From Stichopus chloronotus (lineage: Eukaryota > Echinodermata > Holothuroidea > Aspidochirotida > Stichopodidae): a stretch of DNA of 64,000 nt. Of the stretch, positions 36,701-43,870 are shown piece after piece (within the stretch, counting starts at the first letter, position 1; each line of letters starts with the position of its first letter). Location: NCBI GenBank assembly GCA_021234535.1, contig CM037830.1:10030752-10094751 (forward strand), read 5' to 3'. A program made the position numbers and the translations under genes. The notes beneath the pieces were generated by a model. It worked only from the letters and a program-made list of their open reading frames with translations, was not told the origin of the DNA and did not search any database.

Positions 36701-39695
36701 CAAAAACCCTTAATCGATGAGGGTATGTATAAAAGAAGTCAGAACTGTTCTAGAAATGTTCACACGATAATCGTATTAATAGGAGCACCTGATCAATAAC
36801 ATGATGCTTATATAGAAGAGAAGAAAGTTCCACTTCCTTCCAGAATGTACGTATTTGTATGCAGAATTCTAGTCGATACCCCTTGAATATTTTGAAGCTC
36901 CCAGCATGTACAGCAGAGCATTCGAACCTTCGTAGATGCATCACCACTGGAGGTCCATGGAACCTCAAGATGGTAACTTAAGTGCTATGAAATTAAATTT
37001 GGACATTACCCTAACAGTATTCAATCTCTTAGTGTCGTTGGTTTTCCAATTTTATTTTGTATTTGCGCATTACGGCCAACCCTCCTGAGAGTGAGGAAGA
37101 CTGAGCTTTACTTTGAAAATTTCGTTCACTCTCTACCCAGTATTAGATCTAAACTAAGATGTCGAATGTCAACTCATGGCTTTGAATTATACAAACATCC
37201 AATTGAACATATATAGTTTCACCCTTTGTTATCTTTTGTTCTAACTTTCATAACAATAGCTGGAGGAGACCCTCATTTCATCATCAACATACCACGAGAA
37301 GACCTCACTATTTGCTTCGACTTGCAGGCGGAAAAAGGAACCTTCATAAACCTGATCAATGACCCTGTACTTGGTGGGATATCTGTCATGCAATATCATG
37401 TCAGTTACTAAGCAGAGCATTCATAACAATAGCTTTTACTTTGGTTATATACAGGCACATTTTGATCCTGCAAAAATAACAAGTCTTGACTCATCGAAGA
37501 ACATGAATTGAAAGTGCCTTTGAACTGTATTGTCAGCAAATGGTGGCTGGTCCTTAATTATAGTCCTTGACGAAATGTATTATTTCATTGTAACAGGTGA
37601 CAATCAGTTTTCCAAATATCCTTAAAAGCCAAATTGTTGTTCTGAATTAAACATGGCGAAATTTGTTCTTGGTTTGTGTTATCAATATAATCTAAGAAAC
37701 GCGCAGTTAATCTGCCACTTCTGTGATAATTAGGCTAAACTTTGTGTGATTGAACAATGAACTTTTATAAAGTAAGATTGCATTAGATGTCTTTTCTTTA
37801 TATCCGTTTCTTTTGTCTTTAATTTATATACAACAGGTTTTCATGTTAACGCGGAAGTTATTCCAGTGAAAACCTCCTTCTCAACAGTAAGACCTCTAAC
37901 CTCCAAAGCCGCAGATCCGAGCTATGTTGGAAGCCTAGGCATTTTGCTTGGTCACTACAAAGTACTCATTAGACCCAACTACGTGCTCATAGATTCCGAA
38001 ATCAAGATGTCCTGGGAAACTCCAAAGACTGTCATCATTAGAGAATATACTTTTAGTATTCATAATAGGTATAACATGACCGTTTCTGTGGGTAATAGTA
38101 TCGACCTGTCAGTACTAAGACACGGTCATTTGACGGACCGTCCTACGCACTTCGATTTTATTGTGATGACTGCCGATGGGTTTTCAAACGAGGTGCATGG
38201 TTTAGTAGGTAAGTATGCTAGCAGATGTACATGTTGATATTACGGATCCGATATGTTGTTATTAATTATATAATGTTATAGGAAAGATTACTTATTGATG
38301 ACGAAATCGACTCACCACTGACGTACAAGTGGCATTAATGTCTGATAGTTACCTTGAATTATTTCTTCATGTTTGAATCATGCATCAAGCATTGCGTCCG
38401 TCCTATTTAGATGTAACGTTTGCATAATAGTCTATGTGACTCACTAGTTGAAGCATAGCCTGTAACATCTGTGAGATAGAACAAAACTTCAACCGATGTC
38501 CGAACAATTCTAGCAAAACCTTCCTTGTCATGTAGCCCATTTGAAGTAGTCTTTTTGTTAATCATGGCGGAATTTAATAACATATCTTCTGAAATTCTTC
38601 AGTGATTGCGTGTGTGCGGGGAAACTCGAAAGATAAGATTTCCAAAGCTTTTCATTACTTTAAAATGTACACGTAAGGTTGCTCATGGACAGAATACTCT
38701 ATACAGTGAACAACAATGGCAGTAACCACTTTAAAAACAGTAAAAAAAATCATATTTGAAAAATCAACGGTTCTTATCATAAGAGCTTACATGCTGAGTA
38801 TACAGCAGTGAAGGGATTTATTAAAACATGTTACTCAAGTTGTCGCTCCTTGATGGGTAACTGGGGGAGTAGTGTTTGGTGAAACAAGGCACTGTATTTA
38901 CAAACAATCTACCAACTGATTAGCACATTACGGTGCCATTGATCAGCGGTGTTGACCAACTGAATATTCATTACCTATTAAACTTATTCATTAGTTTGTT
39001 CAAAGAAGCACTAGCTGAAGTTGAAAAAATCTGTCAACCACTACATTATCGTATTTTTGCACTTTTTGTCGTTATGTTAGAAGACTTTGAAATTATATGG
39101 AAGAAACTTGCTACTTGAAACCTATCTATTTTCCCAAACTGTCTGAAAGATGCAATTTAAAGAGTGACATACTTTACTTTCGGCCATGAAATTTCAGTGT
39201 TTTTATTTTTTGTCTAAGCACGCGATCACTTTCATCTTCGTCGCATGTGTCAATGTTGTAATCATGCTACAGATAACGCCTTCTTCTCTGGGGAAGTAAA
39301 TGACACTATAGTCAGTGAGGAAAAAGGAGTGATTAATTTACTTTAATCACACAACAAAATAAGCTAATCTCTAGTTTTTCTGTACCTTTTAATCGATATT
39401 GAGTAACTTGTTCACTTTCACACTTACTTTTACTTTCTTTTTCCTTTTTTTCAAAGGTCAATTTCAGTACAAACCGATGTTCTTAAAAAATCCCTACCGG
39501 CGAATGACTGCGAATGGTCACATTCAAGGTGTGATGGAGATACAGGGAAGAGATGTTTATGTCTACAACATAAACAAAACGGTGATTACTACTAGTGAAT
39601 GTTGGTGGTCAAAACCAGAAAAATACATCGAGGGAGAAATCACAGCTTACTTCGTAAACGGATACTTCTCACGATTGAGAAAGATTCCCCGATAA
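15616..39695 (+). CDS. Inter-alpha-trypsin inhibitor heavy chain (ITIH) family protein; 15 coding exons, 909 aa
   Basis: A secreted heavy chain of the inter-alpha-trypsin-inhibitor family. In vertebrates these are coupled to bikunin chondroitin sulfate and transferred to hyaluronan in extracellular matrix. The exons given below join in frame, and their 2,730 nt end at TAA. Order by residue: signal peptide 1-19; propeptide to REKR (41-44); VIT domain about 47-180; VWA domain about 288-471 with MIDAS DTSGS (295-299) and FLTDG (390-394); a conserved CQRMWAFLTIKDYL helix region; hinge about 620-668 from four micro-exons; GGDPHF (670-675); C-terminal heavy-chain domain to 909, ending with the conserved CW pair. 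Length matches vertebrate ITIH1-3 (about 890-950 aa). Cleavage after Asp672 would give a mature chain of about 628 residues. AATAAA follows at 39,699. Oddities: a weak exon-7 donor and tandemly duplicated hinge exons. Orthology to one vertebrate ITIH paralogue is not assignable here. Confidence 0.93.
19349..19988 (+). mobile_element. TA-flanked MITE family, copy 2 (left end trimmed)
   Basis: It matches the reverse complement of the complete copy at 25,919-26,587 over most of its length. The right terminus TACACACGCAATCACTT is intact and is followed by TA. The left terminal repeat is missing: similarity begins at GCAAAAAGTAAAA. No transposase is encoded. It lies in ITIH intron 1, opposite in orientation to the intron 3 copy. 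Confidence 0.88.
20116..20330 (+). CDS. Exon-like open stretch in ITIH intron 1 (unassigned)
   Basis: A 215-nt open stretch lies between a good acceptor (TTTTCACAACAG) and a GTAAGT donor at 20,331. It would enter in phase 1 and leave in phase 0. The peptide is basic, including KKKRKLTWVHPHSVL. It cannot be inserted between ITIH exons 1 and 2 without breaking frame, so it would belong to another transcript or be a chance/transposon relic. I recognise no family. Confidence 0.22.
23038..23201 (+). CDS. ITIH exon 2: start of VIT domain
   Basis: The acceptor ends TGGTTAG at 23,037 and the donor is GTAAGT at 23,202. The peptide includes ISSYHIVSTVTARFTSTVV and RFGFLFNPNAFISGFM, matching the vertebrate ITIH pattern of a 'VTSRFAHTVV...AFITNFSM' type strand order. 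It enters in phase 0 and leaves with two nucleotides. Confidence 0.9.
23202..25764 (+). other. ITIH intron 2
   Basis: It contains poly-A patches, a GA-rich tract near 23,665 and several short open frames without domain matches. No element is recognised. Confidence 0.55.
25765..25875 (+). CDS. ITIH exon 3: VIT domain, EKEAAQ segment
   Basis: The acceptor CCTGCAG ends at 25,764 and the donor GTAAGT starts at 25,876. Joined to exon 2 it reads MTVDGVSYQARVQEKEAAQR, the signature ITIH segment (IDG...EKAAAQ in vertebrates), followed by SAAQVKQ. Confidence 0.92.
25919..26587 (-). mobile_element. TA-flanked MITE family, complete copy 3 (669 bp)
   Basis: It is bounded by TA on both sides and has perfect 17-bp terminal inverted repeats, AAGTGATTGCGTGTGTA at the left and its complement at the right. 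It has no coding capacity. TA target duplication and short inverted repeats suggest mobilisation by a Tc1/mariner-type transposase; this is inference. It starts 43 bp after ITIH exon 3 and is inverted relative to the copy in intron 1. Confidence 0.93.
26588..27413 (+). other. Rest of ITIH intron 3
   Basis: It holds a poly-C run near 26,780 followed by a short CA repeat. No exon or further element is recognised. Confidence 0.55.
27414..27552 (+). CDS. ITIH exon 4: VIT domain
   Basis: It is open between ATGTAG at 27,413 and donor GTAAGG at 27,553. It includes VVFNLTYQELLRRDKGLFTH, the family's conserved 'F-L-YEELLKR-G-Y' strand and helix. It enters after two nucleotides and leaves in phase 0. 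NLT is an N-glycosylation sequon. Confidence 0.92.
27743..27994 (+). CDS. ITIH exon 5: VIT-VWA linker
   Basis: The acceptor ends at TACTAG (27,742) and the donor GTAAAT starts at 27,995; phase 0 both ends. It includes FRVEVLIIEPQGLELVES and ends with LEVRYDVHHALDGGDLQ, matching the ITIH 'IRYDVDRA-GG-IQ' strand that precedes the VWA domain. Confidence 0.93.
28280..28565 (+). CDS. ITIH exon 6: VWA domain first half with MIDAS
   Basis: It starts VVNGYFVHHISPEGLP and contains KKVIFVIDTSGSMRGRKI. DTSGS is an intact DxSxS metal-ion-dependent adhesion motif, so the VWA domain is likely competent for divalent metal binding. It ends with one nucleotide before the donor GTAAGA at 28,566. Confidence 0.95.
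28566..31822 (+). other. ITIH intron 6 (3.3 kb)
   Basis: It contains a dispersed repeat (28,769-29,026, related to 58,079-58,350), a poly-T run near 29,247 and a poly-C run near 30,085-30,101. CAGTGGCGCAGTCAGG near 29,482 and its rough inverted partner ending GACACTG near 30,143 may be a decayed transposon pair. No exon is recognised. Confidence 0.55.
28769..29026 (+). repeat. Dispersed repeat family 3, copy 1
   Basis: It shares with 58,079-58,350 the ordered blocks GCTGAAGTGACCTGACA, TAGGAAGT, CTTTGCCTCTGGAC-type text and a GGTCCTAA end. A further fragment with CGCCCCTGGACCCC lies at 29,147-29,215. It is non-coding, and the element class is unknown. Confidence 0.6.
31823..32346 (+). CDS. 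ITIH exon 7: VWA second half and following region
   Basis: It completes the VWA domain: TDLGSALLNA, IVFLTDGRPTSG, ALFAIGFGNDVDDVLLTKLA, then LQLQKFFDEVATPLL and ELVVAGKVAD, each with clear ITIH counterparts. It ends in phase 0 at Q followed by GTCACA, a poor donor. The next exon accepts this phase exactly. If unspliced, the frame continues 17 more codons to TAA at 32,398-32,400. Confidence 0.9.
33405..33436. repeat. Perfect palindrome, 15-bp arms
   Basis: ACTTCGAATTCAAAC and its exact complement are separated by AA. It may form a hairpin or cruciform, or be a relic of a foldback element. It lies in ITIH intron 7. Confidence 0.9.
33656..33929 (+). mobile_element. hAT-like MITE with perfect 8-bp target duplication
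   Basis: The 274-bp element runs from CAGGTTCGGCAACC to GTTGCTGACTCCTG, imperfect inverted ends of the CAGGG(G)TCGGCAACC type known from hAT elements. It is flanked on both sides by CTTTAGAA (33,648-33,655 and 33,930-33,937), an exact 8-bp duplication, as expected for hAT insertion. There is no coding capacity. Confidence 0.92.
34045..34291 (+). CDS. ITIH exon 8: post-VWA helical region
   Basis: The acceptor is CTTTGCAG and the donor GTAAGT at 34,292. It includes SDFCQRMWAFLTIKDYLAR and LELSLKYSFVTPLTSLLI, both hallmark ITIH segments ('ERLWAYLTIQQLL' and 'LSLAYSFVTPLTSMV' in vertebrates). It ends with one nucleotide, so the micro-exons that follow enter in phase 1. Confidence 0.94.
34892..34918 (+). 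CDS. ITIH exon 9: 27-nt hinge micro-exon A
   Basis: The acceptor is CACCTCTACAG and the donor GTAAGA. It has 27 nt in phase 1-1 and adds P-QLLSPGPF. It can be skipped without changing frame. Confidence 0.8.
35251..35301 (+). CDS. ITIH exon 10: 51-nt hinge micro-exon B
   Basis: The acceptor is TTCCCCACTAG and the donor GTGAGA. It has 51 nt in phase 1-1 and adds P-VPLLQSLLQGPLTTAT. The position of the donor is fixed by alignment with the neighbouring units. An internal CTTGCAG acceptor would break frame. Confidence 0.78.
35634..35660 (+). CDS. ITIH exon 11: 27-nt hinge micro-exon C
   Basis: The acceptor is TTCCTCACTAG and the donor GTAAGA. It has 27 nt in phase 1-1. The joined codon is Asn after exon B or His after exon A, followed by QPLTNYRI. 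Confidence 0.78.
35967..36005 (+). CDS. ITIH exon 12: 39-nt hinge micro-exon D
   Basis: The acceptor is TCTTCCATCTAG and the donor GTAAGA. It has 39 nt in phase 1-1 and adds S-ARGYHIPRPIFQ. Its introns lack the GGTAATAAG block, so it is not clearly part of the tandem triplication. Confidence 0.78.
36006..37259 (+). other. ITIH intron 12
   Basis: I see nothing recognisable. Short minus-strand open frames (36,305-36,499 and 36,750-36,968) have no domain. Confidence 0.55.
37260..37373 (+). CDS. ITIH exon 13: GGDPHF cleavage/attachment site
   Basis: The joined sequence reads AGGDPHFIINIPREDLTICF. In vertebrate heavy chains, cleavage between the Asp and Pro of DPHF exposes the Asp that is esterified to chondroitin sulfate or hyaluronan. 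The Asp codon is at 37,268-37,270. The exon ends with one nucleotide at a GTGGGA donor. Confidence 0.92.
37374..37836 (+). other. ITIH intron 13
   Basis: Nothing recognised. Retention would give a stop shortly after 37,400. Confidence 0.6.
37837..38208 (+). CDS. ITIH exon 14: C-terminal heavy-chain domain
   Basis: The acceptor is ACAACAG and the donor GTAAGT; phase 1-1. It includes SYVGSLGILLGHYKVLI, FDFIVMTADGFSNEVHGLVG and LSVLRHGHL, matching the family's 'YFGKLGIA', 'FLGFYVVDS...THGLLGQF' and 'VVVLHQVW' segments. NMT is an N-glycosylation sequon. Confidence 0.93.
38209..39456 (+). other. ITIH intron 14
   Basis: It is half filled by MITE copy 4 (38,601-39,231). Otherwise nothing is recognised. 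Confidence 0.6.
38601..39231 (-). mobile_element. TA-flanked MITE family, copy 4 (diverged)
   Basis: It starts AGTGATTGCGTGTGTG, ends AGCACGCGATCACTT, and follows the same block order as the complete copy at 25,919-26,587, in the same orientation, with many changes. The short TA duplication is no longer visible at the left edge. Confidence 0.85.
39457..39695 (+). CDS. ITIH exon 15: end of C-terminal domain, stop
   Basis: The acceptor is pyrimidine-rich, ending TTCAAAG. It includes GQFQYKPMF, TVITTSECWWSKPEKYIEGE and a terminal AYFVNGYF. The CWW segment and position match the conserved cysteine near the C terminus of vertebrate heavy chains. The stop TAA is at 39,693-39,695. Confidence 0.92.
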
Positions 39696-39698
39696 AGA

Positions 39699-39704
39699 AA
39701 TAAA
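39699..39704 (+). terminator. Polyadenylation signal AATAAA of ITIH
   Basis: A canonical hexamer begins four bases after the stop codon; several further ATAAA-like sites lie downstream. It would give a very short 3' UTR if used. Confidence 0.55.
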
Positions 39705-40194
39705 AGATGTATTTTTTTTATCAAGCATTAAAGATAACATCACAAACCTTACATCATACTAAATATTGTATTAAACATCATGAAGGGAAAGACAAAACGT
39801 GAATGCGCAAAAGGAAACTCTTCTCATGCGCAATATGATGAAAAGAAGTTTCATTCAGTAGAAATAACAACAATCTCTTTCATCATTCGGTTAATTCTAA
39901 GACTTTATTATGCGGAGCTTAAAATAGGACATAAGCACTTTCTCCATTTTTATCTCATTCCTATACGTTTGATGTATGGGATGAGATATTGTAGTTGCTT
40001 TGGTACTCTAGAATGTATTATGTCTCTCTCAGTTGCCATAGCAACAGTTCCCATGATAACATTATATACAGTTGATATAAGAAACATGGGGTATCTAACA
40101 TGGTATGGCACTTAAGGTGACCTGAGACACCTCACTAAGGTAGTGGTTAAAATGTGTGAAGATGTGCGTTCATGTGTGAGTTTGAGCGTGTGTG
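39705..40194. other. Downstream flank of ITIH
   Basis: AT-rich flank. An open frame at 39,780-40,115 has no domain, and I treat it as chance. Confidence 0.5.
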
Positions 40195-41055
40195 CAAATG
40201 AAAATTTCAGTTTCAAAAATTTGTGTCCGCATCTCCGTCTAGAACGTAAAGTTGATAAGCGTCAAAGTTGGTAGGTATGTGACCCATGGTCGGAAATTAT
40301 GTCTCGTCAAAATTTAAGGTCAGATGTCAAAAGTCAGAGGTCAAATTAGTGAAAATCTCAAATTCGCTGTATTACTTAATCCCAAATGGTTATTTACATG
40401 CGACATCCAAATATATGACCGGCATACAAGAGTTTATCTCATATTCATGTTTTTTTGTTTTGAGATCAACGGTCAAATTCAGGGGTCAAAGGTCAAATTT
40501 GACACCGAAAAGTTTAGATCCGCAACTCCTCCTACACCGTAAAGCCGATGAGGGTAAAAGGTGGTAGGTAGGTGAACCATGGTCTGAAGTTGTGTTTCCC
40601 GTCAGAAGTTAAGGTCAGATGTCAAAAGTCAGAGGTCAAAGGTCAAATTAGTGAAAATCTTAAATTTGTTGTATTTCATAATCCAAAATAGCTGTTTACA
40701 TGGATCTCCCAAATATATGACTGGTATACATGATTTAATTTAAAACTCCTGTCTTATGTGTTTTGAGGTCAGAGGTGAAGTTCAGGGTCAAAGGTCAAAT
40801 TTTACACGGAAAAGTTTCCGCCCACAACTCCTCCTAGACCGCAAAGATGATGAGGTTCAAAGTTGGTAGATCATGAGGTGACCCAAGGTCTCAAGTTGTG
40901 TCTTCCGTCAAAATTTAAGATCAGAGGTCGAAGGTCAGAGGTCACAGGTAAAGTCTCTAATCGATCAAAAAGTCGGCAAAAAGGTTGTCGCGATTTCCTT
41001 CTACACAGTAAGCCTTGTAAACTTCAAACTTGGTCGTTAGGTACCTGATTATAAT
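40195..41055 (+). repeat. Tandem repeat of about 295-300 bp rich in AGGTCA
   Basis: GTTGGTAGGT-type anchors recur at 40,267, 40,560 and 40,862 and, in a shortened unit, near 41,030. Each unit contains GTCAGA(G)GTC, AAATTAGTGAAAATCT, AAATATATGAC and GGTCAAAGGTCAAATTT. AGGTCAAAGGTCA at 40,633-40,645 is a perfect one-base-spaced direct repeat; near-perfect ones (GGGTCAAAGGTCA) occur near 40,483 and 40,787. Confidence 0.85.
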
Positions 41056-42695
41056 ATATAGTCTTCAACCTAGCGGTTTCCTCATAGGTCAATAGAGTAC
41101 ATAATACGGCGCGTTAGGTTCCGTTAGAAAAGGTGCAACATAGCTTATTAGATCTATGCTTTTGCATACAATGTGAACTAATATTTCAACCTATGCAACC
41201 ATGTTTGGACTGAGCGCTGATATCTAATAACAGTGTTATTTTCCATGCTGTTGGTAATACTCAGTATGTTTTTACTGTTTCATATCCTATGTACACTAGC
41301 CAAGACATTTTGAGTGGTTTACAATACGTTTGGCAGGGAAAGAAATTGAGTGATGCAAATGATTGTGACTTGTTTCTTAGAACTACTACAAAACGCAGAG
41401 GGTTTTTAAAATGGAATGGAGAAAGAATTATATTGCTTTCTCCAACCCACCGCACTTTTCAGCTTCCGTTGTAGCCAGTGGTGGATCTAAATACACCATA
41501 CAACTTCAGAGGGCCAGTTCAACCCCATCGATTCAAATGGGTAGAAGTTTTTTCTCTCGCCCCCCCCCCTTCACCTTGACTGAAACTGCTAGCTTCATGG
41601 ACTTCACGGATAAGGATGAAGTTTAAAGTCGTCCGGCGTAATAGTTAATTGATGACCACAGTCGGACAGTGGCAAATTTGCGGTGACAACGGATGTCCAT
41701 CAAAAAACATTGATCCCGTAAAGTCCCCCGTATTATTTTATTTTATTTTTCGTTTACTATGTATTACCTCTTTATAAATACGATTCAATTCTTCTTGTCG
41801 TCTTTTCATGTGTCTTCGACTAAGTTCCGCTCATAACGTGGTATTGTTGTAAAACAATGTAGGAAATTTTGGTAACTGTAACGAAATGAAACAATAGATA
41901 ATTGTTGAAGCGAGTCGATGAAACACGTTTTATCCAAAACGCAGTGCACTCATTAACGTACTCAATTACAAGTGTCAAAAAATTATTCTAATCAAGTTAT
42001 AAAGGAACAATAAAGCTACCGGAGGAATACGTCATTAAGATCTATTAATCATCTGTTGGATATATGTACATTGGAAACATATACGGTGTACATTTAACAT
42101 GAAGGCAGCGAAATTGCCTCACATATCCCTTTCGGTCAGTAATATACCTCACTCAACGTGACTAGTTCAAGGTGACATACATAATTACATATAATTCCAC
42201 CACAACCACACTCGTCAGTGTATAAGGGTTCAATAACCACGTAGTTCATACTTCAAACCTGTGTATGTTTGTTAAGTTTCAAGATGTATGATGCCGTTTC
42301 CCATTTCAATTTTTCCTTCCTGTCACAATAATCCCGGAGCCCTCCCTGTTACACTGCATATTCACATTTCTTGTAATTTTCAGTTTTTATGAAATATGTA
42401 TATTTATTAGGTTCGAAACTGTGCAGTTAAAAAAAGACTACAGCCAGTGTGACGTTTGAACCTTCACTCGTCTGTATTATAGTCGAGCTTTCAATTGTCA
42501 CTTTCCGAATTACCTAATATGTTACGGGAATCTGCTGAACTTCTCTCGAACGAATGTTCATTAACATAAGGAAGTAACTCTCTTATGAAATATTCAAAGT
42601 GATCAACCAATATCTGTTCACCACAAAGGACATTAACAGCAATATGACCTTTGATACTCTTTGTTCGTAGGCACTTTCCCCACCTGTGTATGTTT
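41056..42695. other. Intergenic stretch
   Basis: It contains a CCAGTGGTGGATCTAAATAC block near 41,474 leading to a poly-C run near 41,562, probably a worn transposon end. No gene is recognised. Confidence 0.5.
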
Positions 42696-42699
42696 CAGG

Positions 42700-43870
42700 G
42701 TTAGTTGCCTCAATATATATATATATATATTTGGATTCAAACCAAAAAAGGCTGGAAACTTCCAAAGGGGCTTAAAATAAATAAAGTCAATAGAAACATT
42801 CAAAATACAAAGATATGAAAAGCGACCAAAAGAAATAAAAGACGCTAAACAAACTAAAACCGACAGTGAAAAGGATTAAAGGTTGGGCTGAAAGGAGGGG
42901 GTGGGCAAGGGATTAGTGTAAGTAGTTGACTCTCTTGTATAGAATTAAATTCCTTTCTTTTGTTAAGACGAGATGGATGGAAAGTACATAGTTGGGCCAT
43001 CCAATAAGCTTTGGTCTAGTTAAAGTAACGTCCACATTTTGGGTGCTATGAATTCGTTCTATAATAATGAAGGAATGTTGTTAAGTACATGTGGAGTAGA
43101 ATTAAAATGCACAGCTAATTCACATTTACCTTTATTAATAATGAGATCTGATTTATGATTACGAAACCTTCATTTAAATTGAGTGGCGGTAGACCCTACG
43201 TACTGTAATTTACACTTTAAACAAGTAGCTAAATAAATGACAGTATTTGTGGTACAAGAAATATTATCACCGATTTGATAGCTTCTACCCGTGCTCATGC
43301 TAGAAAAATGTTTACTGTCCTCAAGAAAATTAAAACAAAGATCACATCGAGACTTTCCACATTTGTGACAACCCTTATTAACATTAGGAGCGTCGTCTTT
43401 GCTTAGACGTTTTTTTAAAAGTAAGATGTTCTTTCAAAGATTTGCATTTACGAAAGGCAGGAAAAATGGAACCTTTTGGAAAAATTTCTTTCATACTAGG
43501 GGAATTGTAAAGCAGGTGGAGATTATTGTGGAGGGTTAAGCCTATATTGACCCAAAGATGGATTGTAATCCAGAATAAAGGGGAAATTTGCGAGGGGAAT
43601 CCTTTGTCCTAATAGATTTGCGTAGAAGATGGGTCCGGTCAATTTTTCCTACCTTTACACATTGGGTATGAACAAAATTAGCATTGTAGCCTCTATTAAC
43701 TAAATATTCTTTATACTCCAGAGGCGTTTACTTAAAATATCAGGCTTGGAACAAATACGCTTTAGACGCAGAGCAACACTGAAAGGGATACTGTGTTTAC
43801 AACTCTTAGGATGGGCACTGTCTGTACGAAGAATATCGGGTGCTCTTTGTCACAGTGACTATCGACTGGC
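42700..43870 (-). mobile_element. Penelope-like retroelement remnant (RT C-terminus plus GIY-YIG endonuclease, dead)
   Basis: The minus-strand translation gives, in order: AHPKSCKHSIPFSVALRLKR (about 43,822-43,765), FPKGSIFPAFRKCKSLKEHL, the cysteine cluster CHKCGKSRCDLC (about 43,375-43,338), TGRSYQIGDNISCTTNTVIY, LATCLKCKLQYVGSTATQFK (about 43,247-43,171), and the tail EAYWMAQLCTF and LNKRKEFNS (about 43,015-42,935). This is the RT tail, Cys-rich linker and GIY-YIG region typical of Penelope-like elements. Several stops and frameshifts interrupt it and the catalytic RT core is absent, so it is 5'-truncated and inactive. A TA microsatellite (42,713-42,730) marks the 3' side. Confidence 0.88.

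Noticed and set aside
39780..40115. 111-codon plus-strand open frame after ITIH
   Set aside because: It has no domain, no splice signals and lies in AT-rich repeat flank; its composition looks like translated non-coding DNA.
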